DNA of 64,000 nt from Desulfatitalea tepidiphila. Lineage in GTDB: Bacteria > Desulfobacterota > Desulfobacteria > Desulfobacterales > Desulfosarcinaceae. Both the position numbers and the translations under genes were made by a program. Shown here piece after piece: positions 25,946 through 35,270 of this stretch (within the stretch, counting starts at the first letter, position 1; each line of letters starts with the position of its first letter). Location of the stretch: positions 1,922,001 through 1,986,000 of the forward strand of contig NZ_BCAG01000003.1 of the NCBI RefSeq assembly GCF_001293685.1, written 5' to 3'. The notes below the pieces were generated by a model that did not search any database, was not told where the DNA came from, and saw only the letters and a list, made by a program, of their open reading frames with translations.

Positions 25946-26003
25946 TGGAAATGGCCGAACTTCCTTTGTTTGTAGGATCGGATGCATGTCAGCAGGTGCG
26001 CCA

Positions 26004-27416
26004 TTATGGCGTGCCCCTATGACTTTTTGCCGCACCTCCATCTTGAATATCGGTGGATTTGAGCTTTCGCTGCAATGTCCGCAGTCCAATACCCAGAAGC
26101 TTGGCGGCATGCGTGCGGTTGTCCCCGGTGAGTTTCAATGCCTGACGGATATGATTCATCTGCACTTCCGCCAATGTGGGAAACCCCTCTTTCGCAGAAA
26201 CTTGATTTCCGCTGAAGGAGATCAAGCTGCTGGCCGAGGCCAAGGAAAGTTCACGTTCTGTCTCGATCAGGACCGCGGAAGAGATAATATTTTCGAGTTC
26301 GCGAACGTTTCCGGGGAAGGTGTAACTCTGCAACACGTCCAGCAGTTTCGGTGACACCCGGACGATATCTTTTCCATTCTTTTTTGCATGGAACTTCAGA
26401 AAATGGTTTGCCAGCGCACGGATATCTTTTGGCCGTCTCCTCAAAGGGGGTATATGGATGTGATATTCGTTTAGACGATAGTAGACATCTCTTCGGAAAT
26501 GGCCGGATGCCATCGCCTCCTCGATGTTTCTGTTCGAAGCAGATAAAATTCGTAAATCCACGTTGGTCAGATCGGTGCTGCCCAGACGATAAAACTCCTT
26601 TTCTTCAATCACCCGGAGCAGTTTCCCCTGCATAACTGTATCCAACTCACTGATTTCATCCAGAAAAAGGGTCCCCCCCTGGGCAGCTTCGAAAAACCCG
26701 CGCTTATCGGACACGGCCCCTGTATAGGCACCGCGAACATGCCCGAAGACATCGTCTTCGAATAGGGTCCGGCTGAAAGCAGACATATTCACCGCAACGA
26801 ACGGCCCGTTTCGGCGTGCGCTCAGACGGTGGACGATCCTGGCCAACTTGCCTTTCCCGACACCGGTCTCTCCTGTGATCATGACGTTATAATCACTCAT
26901 GGCGCAGGTTTCCGCCTGGCGGAATACCAGCGCCATCGCTTCATCCTCCGCGACCATGTCGTCAAAGACTTCCGGGTGACGAAGATCCTCGAAACTTTGA
27001 GGACGCTCGAAAAGTGCGATTCCCCGTTTGAGTTGAAAACGTTCGAGTGCGTGGTCGATGGCGATGGTGGTACGTTCCAGATTCAAAGGCTTGACGAGGT
27101 AGTCGTAGGCGCCGTAACGCATGGCCGATACCGCCATTTCCACATCGTCTATGGCGGTGATGATAATGCATTCCGTATCCGGGGCTCTGAGTTTGATCTG
27201 TTTGAGAACCTCCATGCCACCCAAATGCGGCATCATCAAATCCAATAGAACCAGTTGAAAATTTTTGGCGACGACAAGTTCGACGGCCCTGCGACTGTCC
27301 GATAGCAATGCGGGATCCGGCAGGCCGCCGCTCAGCAGGGCCGTGCGAATCGAGAACAGCAGGCCTTCATCATCGTCAACAATCAATATTGGGGAATGCT
27401 CAGGCAGATATTCCAT
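26004..27416 (-). CDS. Sigma54-dependent response regulator (NtrC family)
   Basis: 470 aa. Receiver at about 8-125 (PILIVDDDEGLLFS; phospho-Asp in LVLLDLMMPHLGG; YLVKPLN). AAA+ sigma54-activation domain at about 140-380 (Walker A GETGVGKGKLAR; GAYTGA in place of the usual GAFTGA; GGTLFLDEISELD; RRDVYYRLN). Fis-type HTH at the C-terminus (DNRTHAAKLLGIGLRTLQRKL). The start MEYLPEHSP at 27416 overlaps the 3' end of the hybrid kinase gene by 17 bp; a longer frame to 27506 lies inside that gene. Tyr for Phe in the GAFTGA loop occurs in some active members. The kinase next door is the likely partner. Confidence 0.93.
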   Translation of the reverse strand: MEYLPEHSPILIVDDDEGLLFSIRTALLSGGLPDPALLSDSRRAVELVVAKNFQLVLLDLMMPHLGGMEVLKQIKLRAPDTECIIITAIDDVEMAVSAMRYGAYDYLVKPLNLERTTIAIDHALERFQLKRGIALFERPQSFEDLRHPEVFDDMVAEDEAMALVFRQAETCAMSDYNVMITGETGVGKGKLARIVHRLSARRNGPFVAVNMSAFSRTLFEDDVFGHVRGAYTGAVSDKRGFFEAAQGGTLFLDEISELDTVMQGKLLRVIEEKEFYRLGSTDLTNVDLRILSASNRNIEEAMASGHFRRDVYYRLNEYHIHIPPLRRRPKDIRALANHFLKFHAKKNGKDIVRVSPKLLDVLQSYTFPGNVRELENIISSAVLIETERELSLASASSLISFSGNQVSAKEGFPTLAEVQMNHIRQALKLTGDNRTHAAKLLGIGLRTLQRKLKSTDIQDGGAAKSHRGTP

Positions 27417-29073
27417 CGAGCTCGTTTCTGGCGATCTGAATAAACCGAGGCATGTCAAGGGGCTTGGTGACCACCTGACGAAACCCCATCCGGACGGCCT
27501 CACCAATGTTGGGATGCTCCGGAAACCCGGTGACGATGATCACCTTTATCCGCTCGAGGCCCAGTTCGTTTTTAATGGCACGACAAACCCCCAGGCCATC
27601 GATCTCGGGCATGAACATATCCAGCACCAACAAGTCGGGCGGATCGCTGCCCAGACGAATCAACGCCTCGGTGCCATTGGCGAATCCCTCCACCAAACCG
27701 GCCGTTTGCCTGGTGAGGACCTGAACCAGCAACGCGCGAAAGCTTGCATCATCGTCCACCACCATGATTCTCGAAGTCTTGTGCCGTCTGGAAACCGGAA
27801 ATGAGACGACGAACTCGCTGCCCTCGTCGGGTATCGAACGAAACGCGATGTCGCCATTGTGGGCCTTGACCAGGTTATAGGTCACCGATAGGCCTAATCC
27901 CGTGCCACCCTCGGCCTGTCTGTCGGTGACGAAAGGATCGAAGATCCTGTCGGCGACGAGGGGGCTGATCCCTCGCCCGTTATCCGAGACAAGGATTTGA
28001 ATGGCCTGTTCCTTTTCTTGCCACTTGGTCTCCACCCGCACCCACCCTTTATCGTGGCGAATCGATTCGTGTGCGTTGATGATCAAATTCAGCACAATCT
28101 GCTCGAGATGCTGCAGATTGGCGCGCAACAACGGCAAGTCGGGACACAGCGTGATCTGAAGCTCCGCTTTGGATTTGGAAAATGTGGAGGACGCCAGGCG
28201 GGCCGCATTTTCAACGGCGACATTGACCTGGATGTCGGATTTTTCGGCCGGGTTGTTTTTCCGCGAAAAGGCCTTGAGTCCTTTCACGATTCGGGCGACG
28301 CGATTGGCCGCCATTTCCATATCGGTAATCAGACGAAGGGCATTCTGCTTGATGAAATCCAGTGTGAGCCCCCCGAATTTCGTATGCGTCGATTCGGAGG
28401 GCGTGTGGCCTTCGATGATGGGAAGCAAATCTGTCCACATCTTTTTAAAGAGTGGCAGATTGAGCAGCATCAGATTGATCGGATTGTTTATCTCGTGGGC
28501 GACGCCGGCCACCAGCGTGCCCAGGGATTCCATCTTTTGGGCTTGGAAGAGTCTATTCTCGATTTTTCGCTGGGCCGACATGTCACGACAAATGCCGCCC
28601 ACCGCCCAGATGGATTCTTCTTTGAAAAGCGGATAGAGCATCACCAGATCGTACCTGGCGCCCTGGCCCGTCGACACTTCGTGCCAGAAAGAGACCGCCT
28701 GGCCGGTTTCATAGACCGCGGCAAGTTTCTCACGGTACAAGGACGATGCATCGAAGGGATAGACCTCCTGCAACCGGCGGCCGGTCAATTCGCCACCCTT
28801 GCTCAAGCCGAACGACGACACGTTGTCATTGCTGAACAGGTAGGTCCCCTTGCGGTCCAGCATAAATAGATGATCACCCGAGAACTGTGCCAATGCCTTG
28901 AACTGCAGGGCCTCGTTTTGCAGTTCGGCGTTGGCTTGTTTCAAGGCGGCCAAAGCGTCTCTTAAACTTTGGTTTTCCTGCAGTAGATGGGCCGCTGGGG
29001 CCGATTCTGTTTGCATTTGTTTCTTCGGGGACCTTGCCTGTCCCGCCGGGCTCGGGCGAAAAAAACGACTCAA
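27400..29073 (-). CDS. PAS hybrid histidine kinase with C-terminal receiver
   Basis: 557 aa and soluble, without transmembrane helices. A coiled-coil lead (about 25-60) is followed by a PAS domain (about 60-170, FMLDRKGTYLFSNDNVSSFG), HisKA with the phospho-His in VAGVAHEINNPINLML (about 190), HATPase_c (LNLIINAHESI; VSDNGRGISP; GGTGLGLSV) and a receiver (about 430-550, IMVVDDDASFRA; LLVLDMFMPEIDG; VVTKPLD). The start is uncertain: TTG at 29073 or ATG at 29016 (MQTESAP). The 3' end overlaps the sigma54 regulator, so a phosphorelay pair is likely. Confidence 0.9.
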   Translation of the reverse strand: MSRFFRPSPAGQARSPKKQMQTESAPAAHLLQENQSLRDALAALKQANAELQNEALQFKALAQFSGDHLFMLDRKGTYLFSNDNVSSFGLSKGGELTGRRLQEVYPFDASSLYREKLAAVYETGQAVSFWHEVSTGQGARYDLVMLYPLFKEESIWAVGGICRDMSAQRKIENRLFQAQKMESLGTLVAGVAHEINNPINLMLLNLPLFKKMWTDLLPIIEGHTPSESTHTKFGGLTLDFIKQNALRLITDMEMAANRVARIVKGLKAFSRKNNPAEKSDIQVNVAVENAARLASSTFSKSKAELQITLCPDLPLLRANLQHLEQIVLNLIINAHESIRHDKGWVRVETKWQEKEQAIQILVSDNGRGISPLVADRIFDPFVTDRQAEGGTGLGLSVTYNLVKAHNGDIAFRSIPDEGSEFVVSFPVSRRHKTSRIMVVDDDASFRALLVQVLTRQTAGLVEGFANGTEALIRLGSDPPDLLVLDMFMPEIDGLGVCRAIKNELGLERIKVIIVTGFPEHPNIGEAVRMGFRQVVTKPLDMPRFIQIARNELDGISA

Positions 29074-29133
29074 TTCGCCTGATTCTGGATAAGCATGCGT
29101 TCGGATCTTGATCTGAATCCGCTCAATTCGTTA

Positions 29134-31227
29134 TCACTTCGTAATAGCATTGATCAGCAGTGTGATCGGCCGGTCCTCTTCATATTCGCCTTCCAGCGAG
29201 ATAGGCCCCGGACGCCGGTACTGGTCATCACCCGGCAACGCCGCGAGCCATTTCTCCCGAAGGGCCTCCACGACTCTAAAGGCCTGTGAATTGACATCCA
29301 CCAGGCTCTTTTCCAATACCAGGGTCAAGCGCCCCTTTCTCTCCTCCAGGCGCATCAACGGTGCAATGGGAATCCCCACAGGCTCCCATTTTTCAAACCC
29401 GTGTTCGAGATTGCGTATGGCCGCCATCTGCCCGGTGGCCCCGCCGGCAATCAGACTGAAAACCGTCAGGCCGAGGTTATAGGCGTAGGTGCAATCGAAC
29501 ATCGTGGGATCCGTGCCACGTCCATCGTAACCGTAAAAATGGGACTGTGTCTTGAACTTGGGAACCGACAGCCCATAAATCTTCTCAACCGCCGGCGGTA
29601 TGGCGCCATCTGCCGTGATGGCACCGGCCTGCACCAGCGCGCTCCTCAATGTCCGGAGGGATATGATGTTGCTTTTGACGAGAAGGTACCTGTCCGTGCC
29701 GTAGTTTTTAAAAAGCATCGGCCCGTAAAAATCGGGCTCCAGGCCCGCCTTTTTCATTGATTTGACATAGTATCCGCTCTCGATCCCGATTTTGTATTTT
29801 CCCTGATCGCGCAAAATCTTCAGATAATCCTTCACCAGTTCGAGCAGGACTTTTTCAGTGGGCACCTGGGAAAATTGAAAATTCCCATGACTGTCCCGCT
29901 CGGTGAGCAGGCCATCCTGGAAAAAGGCGGGCAGATCGTTGAAAAGCTCGTCGTCCCTGGCGTTCCAGATATTGGGGGCCAAACCCGGAGGTGCGTCGCG
30001 AACCAGGTTTCTGAGATAATCCAGCTTTTGTTCGAGCAGGGGGAAGCTGGTGTGGAAATCCCCATCGTGGGTTGAATTGTACTCGGCGATAATCGTGTTG
30101 AGCTTGATGATAAACAGCTCGATTTCATTGATAAATTCCAATATTCCTTCAGGGATGACGGCGATGCCGTAATTTTTTCCCACCGCCGCGCGTCTTACGA
30201 TTGCGTCACATATCACGCGGGACAGGTGCCGTAACGTCATGCCGTAGGCCGTATAGTCTGTAGTCCCTTCGGCCCTGGCTTTCTCGAGCCTTTGCGTGTC
30301 GACATAATCCGCCAGATCTTCACCGATAAGGGTGATATTGGCGTGGGTCTGCAAAGCGACCTCCAGCGCCAGATGGCTGGCCACACGGCCCATCACCCGG
30401 CACACATGCCAATATTTGATGTCCGAGCTGCTGTCATTGCTCAAGTTGCTGATTGCTTCGGCAAAAGCGCGCGCAGCCGAGTGAAATCCGAATGAGACGG
30501 CGCAAAGAGCATGATTGTCCGCATCGCGCACCTGAATATCCCCATCGATGGTTTTGGGAACCCCGATGACCTGAACGTGTTCCTTGAAAAGCTCCTGGGC
30601 GAGAAACGCGGCGTTGGTGTTCGAGTCATCCCCCCCGACCACCACTAGTGCATCCAAGCCCAGCGCCAGAATGTTCTCTTTTGCCATGGCCATCTTCTTG
30701 GTGGTATCGATTTTGGTGCGGCCGGTTTTGATCATCGTGAAACCGCCCAGGTTGCGATACGCATCGACAAGAGCGTCGTTCAATTCGACATATTCATTCT
30801 CGATAATGCCGTCGGGGCCGACCAGAAAACCGAACACCCGGGACTCTCGATTGGCTCGTTTGGCTGCGTCATAAAGGCCGGCAATGACATTATGACCTCC
30901 AGGGGCGGGACCTCCCGAAAAAACGATACCGATTTTTCGAGGCCTCTCAAAGGAATCGTCGACAGAGGCTGCGCCAGCCTCCGCCATTGTGACGACTTGC
31001 ACCTTATTATTTATGATGTCCGGCAGTTGCCGTCCTGCTTCCGGATCGATATCGAATCGATACGCATCGGTTTTCGAAACCTGCGTCGCCTCCCCCTCGA
31101 AGGCTTTGCAGACGGCGGGGCGAAAAGCCCTGCGCGCCTTCACCGAGGCGCTGTCCGGCGATGTGACGCGCTGGATCTCTGGACGGTCGAAAAGCGGATG
31201 AATATCGTCATAGGATGTATTGGACAC
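29134..31227 (-). CDS. Pyrophosphate-dependent phosphofructokinase (PFP family, long form)
   Basis: 697 aa. Interconverts fructose 6-phosphate and fructose 1,6-bisphosphate, probably with PPi as phosphoryl donor. The phosphate-binding segment FSGGPAPGGHNVIAG near residue 105 is followed by VVGGDDSNTNAAFLA (Asp after GGD is the PPi-type residue) and PKTIDGDIQ (catalytic TIDGD). It resembles long PFP proteins rather than ~320 aa ATP enzymes. The first ~95 residues have no clear assignment. The start is GTG at 31227 behind GGGAGG. PPi-linked glycolysis/gluconeogenesis suits an energy-limited anaerobe. Sixty bp separate it from the hybrid kinase downstream. Confidence 0.9.
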   Translation of the reverse strand: MSNTSYDDIHPLFDRPEIQRVTSPDSASVKARRAFRPAVCKAFEGEATQVSKTDAYRFDIDPEAGRQLPDIINNKVQVVTMAEAGAASVDDSFERPRKIGIVFSGGPAPGGHNVIAGLYDAAKRANRESRVFGFLVGPDGIIENEYVELNDALVDAYRNLGGFTMIKTGRTKIDTTKKMAMAKENILALGLDALVVVGGDDSNTNAAFLAQELFKEHVQVIGVPKTIDGDIQVRDADNHALCAVSFGFHSAARAFAEAISNLSNDSSSDIKYWHVCRVMGRVASHLALEVALQTHANITLIGEDLADYVDTQRLEKARAEGTTDYTAYGMTLRHLSRVICDAIVRRAAVGKNYGIAVIPEGILEFINEIELFIIKLNTIIAEYNSTHDGDFHTSFPLLEQKLDYLRNLVRDAPPGLAPNIWNARDDELFNDLPAFFQDGLLTERDSHGNFQFSQVPTEKVLLELVKDYLKILRDQGKYKIGIESGYYVKSMKKAGLEPDFYGPMLFKNYGTDRYLLVKSNIISLRTLRSALVQAGAITADGAIPPAVEKIYGLSVPKFKTQSHFYGYDGRGTDPTMFDCTYAYNLGLTVFSLIAGGATGQMAAIRNLEHGFEKWEPVGIPIAPLMRLEERKGRLTLVLEKSLVDVNSQAFRVVEALREKWLAALPGDDQYRRPGPISLEGEYEEDRPITLLINAITK

Positions 31228-31624
31228 GATAACCTCCCTGGCTCATGCAATAAGCGGTGAAAGGTTGGATGGAGATGGCCCGATATGGCCGGCACACCGA
31301 ATATCTGTATTTAATACCGGCCGTTGCGTCGGTAAGTCAAGCTATTTGCTTATGACTCAGTAATTCTAACTGAACGCTATTCATTAAACCCGGCGTGGAT
31401 GGAACAGGTGGCCGATGCCACACGCCAAGCGGTCAAGTGCCAGTAAAATGCAACTTCAATTGAATGGCGGCGACAACCACCAGATATAGTATGCCATATT
31501 CTCATTCAGCACCCTCCGTTGGGCTTTTCGCTTTACAAGAAAGGGCTGAATTGATATGAGACACCCATTACATCAGCCTGCCAGGCGGACCGAATAAATT
31601 CGCCCCTTATCGGAGATCCACTCC
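31228..31624. other. 397-bp divergent intergenic region between PFP and smc
   Basis: It should hold divergent promoters for the phosphofructokinase (-) and smc (+), but no box pair is convincing by eye. It contains the second copy of the 58-bp dispersed repeat and no plausible ORF. Confidence 0.5.
31367..31424 (+). repeat. 58-bp dispersed repeat, copy 2
   Basis: Partner of 25308-25365, same orientation and length, 7 mismatches and no gaps. It lies between the phosphofructokinase and smc starts. Confidence 0.75.
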
Positions 31625-34600
31625 ATGAAGATCAAAAAACTGGATATTGTCGGTTTCAAATCGTTTCAGGACAAGGCCAGTATTGCTTTTCCCCCCGGCA
31701 TTACCGCCATCGTGGGGCCGAACGGGTGCGGCAAAAGCAACGTCATCGATGCCTTTCGCTGGGTCATGGGCGAACAAAGCGTCAAACAGCTGCGCGGCAA
31801 AAGCATGGAGGATATCATATTTTCAGGTGCCAACGGCAAACCGCCATTGAACATGGCGGAAGTGACGATGACCCTGACCAACGACAACGGCAACGCCCCT
31901 GAGGAATTCCGCGATTATGCCGAAATCAGCGTGACCCGACGGCTTTTCCGCTCCGGAGAAAGCGCCTACCTGATCAACAAACAGCCGTGCCGATTGAAAG
32001 ACATCTATAACCTCTTTATGGGCAGCGGCGTGGGGACACGAACCTTTGCCATCATCCAGCAAGGCAATATCGGCGCGATCATAGACGCCGGTCCGGACGA
32101 AAGGCGTCTTTTTATCGAAGAGGCAGCCGGGGTGACGCGGTATAAATTCCGCAAAAACGAGGCGTTGAGAAAGGTTAAGGCCACAGAACAAAACCTGCTG
32201 CGGCTCAACGATATTATCTCAGAGGTCAATCGCCAAATGGCCGGGTTGCGTCGTCAGGCCAAAAAGGCGGAACGCTACAAACAGTATCAGGACCGGATTA
32301 AAGCCGTCGATACCCGATTGCTGCTTCACTATTTCGACGATTTCAACCAAAAGATTAACGAGGCCGAATCCTTTATCAAAGCACTGAAGGATGAAGACCT
32401 GGCACATGTTACGCAGTTGAAAAAAATCGATGCCGCCGTCGAGGACATCAAGCTCAAACGATGGCAGAAAAACCAGGAAATCTCCACCCAGAAAGCCAAT
32501 CGGTTCGAAAGTCAGCGCAATATCGATCGCCTCGAGGCAGAAAGAGAGCATCTCAAAAACGAAGCCAATCGACTGATCGGTGAAATTGAGGCCATGGAGC
32601 AGGCCAGACAGGATCTGATGGCCAGATCGACCACCATTGGGACCGAAATCGGGCAGGTCGAAACGCAAAACCAGCGTTTGCAGGCCACTATCAGCGACAT
32701 CAAGTCCAAGATAGACTCCGAGCGCACTGGTGCGCAACATCTTCAAGCGGAATTGAGCCGTCTGAACCAGATCGCGGAAGAGCACAAAAACAGCCTCATG
32801 AATCTGGTTGCCGAAGAAGCCCGCTATAAAAACATCTATCAAACCGTCACCAGCAACAAGGAAAACCTGAAGCGGCGCCTCAAGCGAATCGACGAGGAGG
32901 TGGCGCTGGCCGCTAAAAAAGTCGGCGCGACAGAAAGAGAGCAGGACGAAGCCCGAGCCCAGTTGGACGAAACCAAGGCGGTGATCGCCGACTATGAGGC
33001 CCAAATTACCAATTTGAAAGAGCAGCTCTCTGCCCATGCGGCGCAATTGGGCAACCAGGTGAAAAAGACCCAATCCCTTGAGCTGGAAAAAAATAAAACC
33101 CGAACGCAGTTGGCCGCCCTCAAGAAAATGGCCGCCAATTTCGAGTGGTACCGGGACGGCGTTAAAGCAGTCATGCAGGCACGACGATCCGAAAATGCTG
33201 AAAGCGGTCATGCAGCGGCTGCAGGTCAACAGCTCGAAGGCATCGTCGGCCTGATGGCCGACATTCTGGATCCGGCGCCTGGATACGAAACGGCGGTGGA
33301 AGCCGTATTGGGAGAAGCGCTGCAATATATTCTGGTGGAAAACCAGGAAGCGGGAACGGCGGCGATCGAGTACCTGCAACATAGCGCTGCCGGCCGCAGC
33401 GGCTTTATCCCCGTGTCGCGGATCAAGTCCGTGTCGTCCGATGGCGGGACAACGATCCCGACCGAACAGAGACTGCTCCATCACGTCACCGTCTCCAAAG
33501 AACACCGTCCCATCGCCGAAGCATTGCTGGGCCATGTGGCTGTCGCGCCCTCTCTGGCCGAGGCCCTGGCGCTGTTCAACCGCAACGGACGCGTGCAGAG
33601 TATCGTCACCCTGGACGGCAATGTCGTCTCACATCAAGGCATTCTCGTCGGCGGAAGCCAGGAGCAGTTGGCCGGTATTTTGTCCAAAAAGCAGGAGTTG
33701 AAGGAGTTGACCCGTCACGCCGAGCAGCTCGACCGGGAGCTTGCCGTCTGTCAGGACGATCTGCGTGAAATGGAAGCCAAGGTCAGGTCTCTTGAGTCCG
33801 ATCTCCAACAGGCCATCGCAAATAAAAGCATTGCCGCCGAAGATGCCATGGCAGCGGAAAAACAGCTCTACCGCATCGGAGAAGATCTGAAAAATGCAAG
33901 GCGGCACCAGGAAATCGTTCTGCTGGAACAGGAGCAGCTGCTTGGCGAAGAAAGCGATCTGGACGAGGAGATCGGAAAATACAACCAAGCCCTTGCCAAA
34001 ATCGAGGGGCAAGTCAAAGAAATAAACGACCGGACCGCTGAAAACACCCGCCAGATCAGCACGGTGGCCAGTCGCCTCGAATCCTTCAACCAAAAGGTCG
34101 TGGACTTCAAGCTGGAGCTCACCGCCTTGCAGGCAAAATACGAAAACGGCGCCCACACATTGCAGCGCCTGAGAGAGTTCGAACAGGACAGCAAGACCCG
34201 ACTCGAGCAGCTGAACGTCGATATCTCTCAAAAGAGGGAGAAATACCAGGGGGCGCTCTCCAGGGAAGCATCTCATGAATCGACACTGAAAAGGCTGTAT
34301 GGTGAGTTGAGGCAACTCGAAGAGGTGATGGCGACCAACGAGACCGAATACCACAGCATCGATGCAGCCCTCCAGGAAAGCGATGAAAAGCAGGCGGTGA
34401 TTCAATCGGAACGTGAAAAAATATTAGGGAAGATGCGGCTTCTGGAGCTCGATTTGTCCGAAAAAAGGGTCATGCGGGACAACATTGGTGCCAAAGCGAA
34501 CGAACGATATCATATGAGCATCGGGGAACTTCGCGTTCAAGTGGCACAACTGGCGGAAGTGCACATGACGCTCTCCGAAATGGAGCAGGAGGTGGAGCGG

Positions 34601-35227
34601 TTGCGCAGCCAGGTGGCCGGCATCGGCGATGTCAATCTGGGGGCGATCAAAGAGTATGAAGAGCTGACGCAGCGTTTCGATTTTCTCAGCACCCAGCGCG
34701 ACGATCTGGTCAAGGCCATCGAGGACCTGCATAGGGTGATCCGCAAAATCAACCGCATCACCCAGGAACGTTTCATGGAGACCTATGAGCAGGTCAATGC
34801 CAAACTCAAAGAGGTTTTCCCGAGGCTTTTCGAGGGTGGTTCGGCCAGCCTGGAGCTGACAGATCCGGACAAGCCCCTGGAAACCGGTGTGGAGTACATG
34901 GTTCACCCGCCGGGGAAAAAACTGACACGGATGAGCCTGCTCTCCGGCGGTGAAAAGGCGCTATCCGCCATTGCCTTCATTTTTGCCATCTTTTTGATCC
35001 GCCCGACTTCTTTTTGTCTGCTGGATGAAATCGATGCACCTCTGGACGAAGCCAATGTCGTTCGCTTCAACAACCTGATGCGGGTGATCGGGCAGAAGTC
35101 ACAAATCATCATGATCACCCACAATAAAAAGAGCATGGAATTCGCGGAGATGCTGTTCGGGGTCACCATGGAACAGAAAGGCATATCCAAGGTCGTATCC
35201 GTCAACTTGCAAGGCAAAGCGGCCTGA
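31625..35227 (+). CDS. smc: SMC chromosome-condensation ATPase
   Basis: 1200 aa, full length for bacterial SMC. N-terminal Walker A (GPNGCGKSNVID near residue 33), a long coiled-coil arm, a hinge at about 530-680 (LEGIVGLMADILDPAPGYETAVEAVLGEA), a returning coil, then the signature LLSGGEKALSAIAF and Walker B CLLDEIDAPLDEAN with D-loop. It works with ScpA/ScpB, not seen here, to organise and segregate chromosomes. ATG at 31625 with a GGAGA ribosome site. ftsY follows 43 bp later in the same direction, an arrangement common in Proteobacteria. Confidence 0.98.
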   Translation: MKIKKLDIVGFKSFQDKASIAFPPGITAIVGPNGCGKSNVIDAFRWVMGEQSVKQLRGKSMEDIIFSGANGKPPLNMAEVTMTLTNDNGNAPEEFRDYAEISVTRRLFRSGESAYLINKQPCRLKDIYNLFMGSGVGTRTFAIIQQGNIGAIIDAGPDERRLFIEEAAGVTRYKFRKNEALRKVKATEQNLLRLNDIISEVNRQMAGLRRQAKKAERYKQYQDRIKAVDTRLLLHYFDDFNQKINEAESFIKALKDEDLAHVTQLKKIDAAVEDIKLKRWQKNQEISTQKANRFESQRNIDRLEAEREHLKNEANRLIGEIEAMEQARQDLMARSTTIGTEIGQVETQNQRLQATISDIKSKIDSERTGAQHLQAELSRLNQIAEEHKNSLMNLVAEEARYKNIYQTVTSNKENLKRRLKRIDEEVALAAKKVGATEREQDEARAQLDETKAVIADYEAQITNLKEQLSAHAAQLGNQVKKTQSLELEKNKTRTQLAALKKMAANFEWYRDGVKAVMQARRSENAESGHAAAAGQQLEGIVGLMADILDPAPGYETAVEAVLGEALQYILVENQEAGTAAIEYLQHSAAGRSGFIPVSRIKSVSSDGGTTIPTEQRLLHHVTVSKEHRPIAEALLGHVAVAPSLAEALALFNRNGRVQSIVTLDGNVVSHQGILVGGSQEQLAGILSKKQELKELTRHAEQLDRELAVCQDDLREMEAKVRSLESDLQQAIANKSIAAEDAMAAEKQLYRIGEDLKNARRHQEIVLLEQEQLLGEESDLDEEIGKYNQALAKIEGQVKEINDRTAENTRQISTVASRLESFNQKVVDFKLELTALQAKYENGAHTLQRLREFEQDSKTRLEQLNVDISQKREKYQGALSREASHESTLKRLYGELRQLEEVMATNETEYHSIDAALQESDEKQAVIQSEREKILGKMRLLELDLSEKRVMRDNIGAKANERYHMSIGELRVQVAQLAEVHMTLSEMEQEVERLRSQVAGIGDVNLGAIKEYEELTQRFDFLSTQRDDLVKAIEDLHRVIRKINRITQERFMETYEQVNAKLKEVFPRLFEGGSASLELTDPDKPLETGVEYMVHPPGKKLTRMSLLSGGEKALSAIAFIFAIFLIRPTSFCLLDEIDAPLDEANVVRFNNLMRVIGQKSQIIMITHNKKSMEFAEMLFGVTMEQKGISKVVSVNLQGKAA

Positions 35228-35270
35228 GGCTTCGCCCAAGGCTTCACCCAAATCTTCTATAGGTCAACCC

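Larger units (their letters stand above)
25223..26003. other. 781-bp intergenic region with several repeats, no convincing gene
   Basis: No ORF here looks coding. It holds a 58-bp dispersed repeat (25308-25365), a GACGGCGCCGTC palindrome near 25387, an 11-bp inverted repeat (25480-25490 with 25560-25570), a 16-bp perfect palindrome (25811-25826) and a short hairpin (25927-25945). It separates two minus-strand signalling blocks and presumably carries the promoter of the chemosensory run. Confidence 0.6.

Noticed and set aside
32219-33535. A 438-codon open frame antisense to smc
   Set aside because: Leu/Phe/Gly-rich product mirroring the coiled-coil codons of smc; no ribosome site or family.
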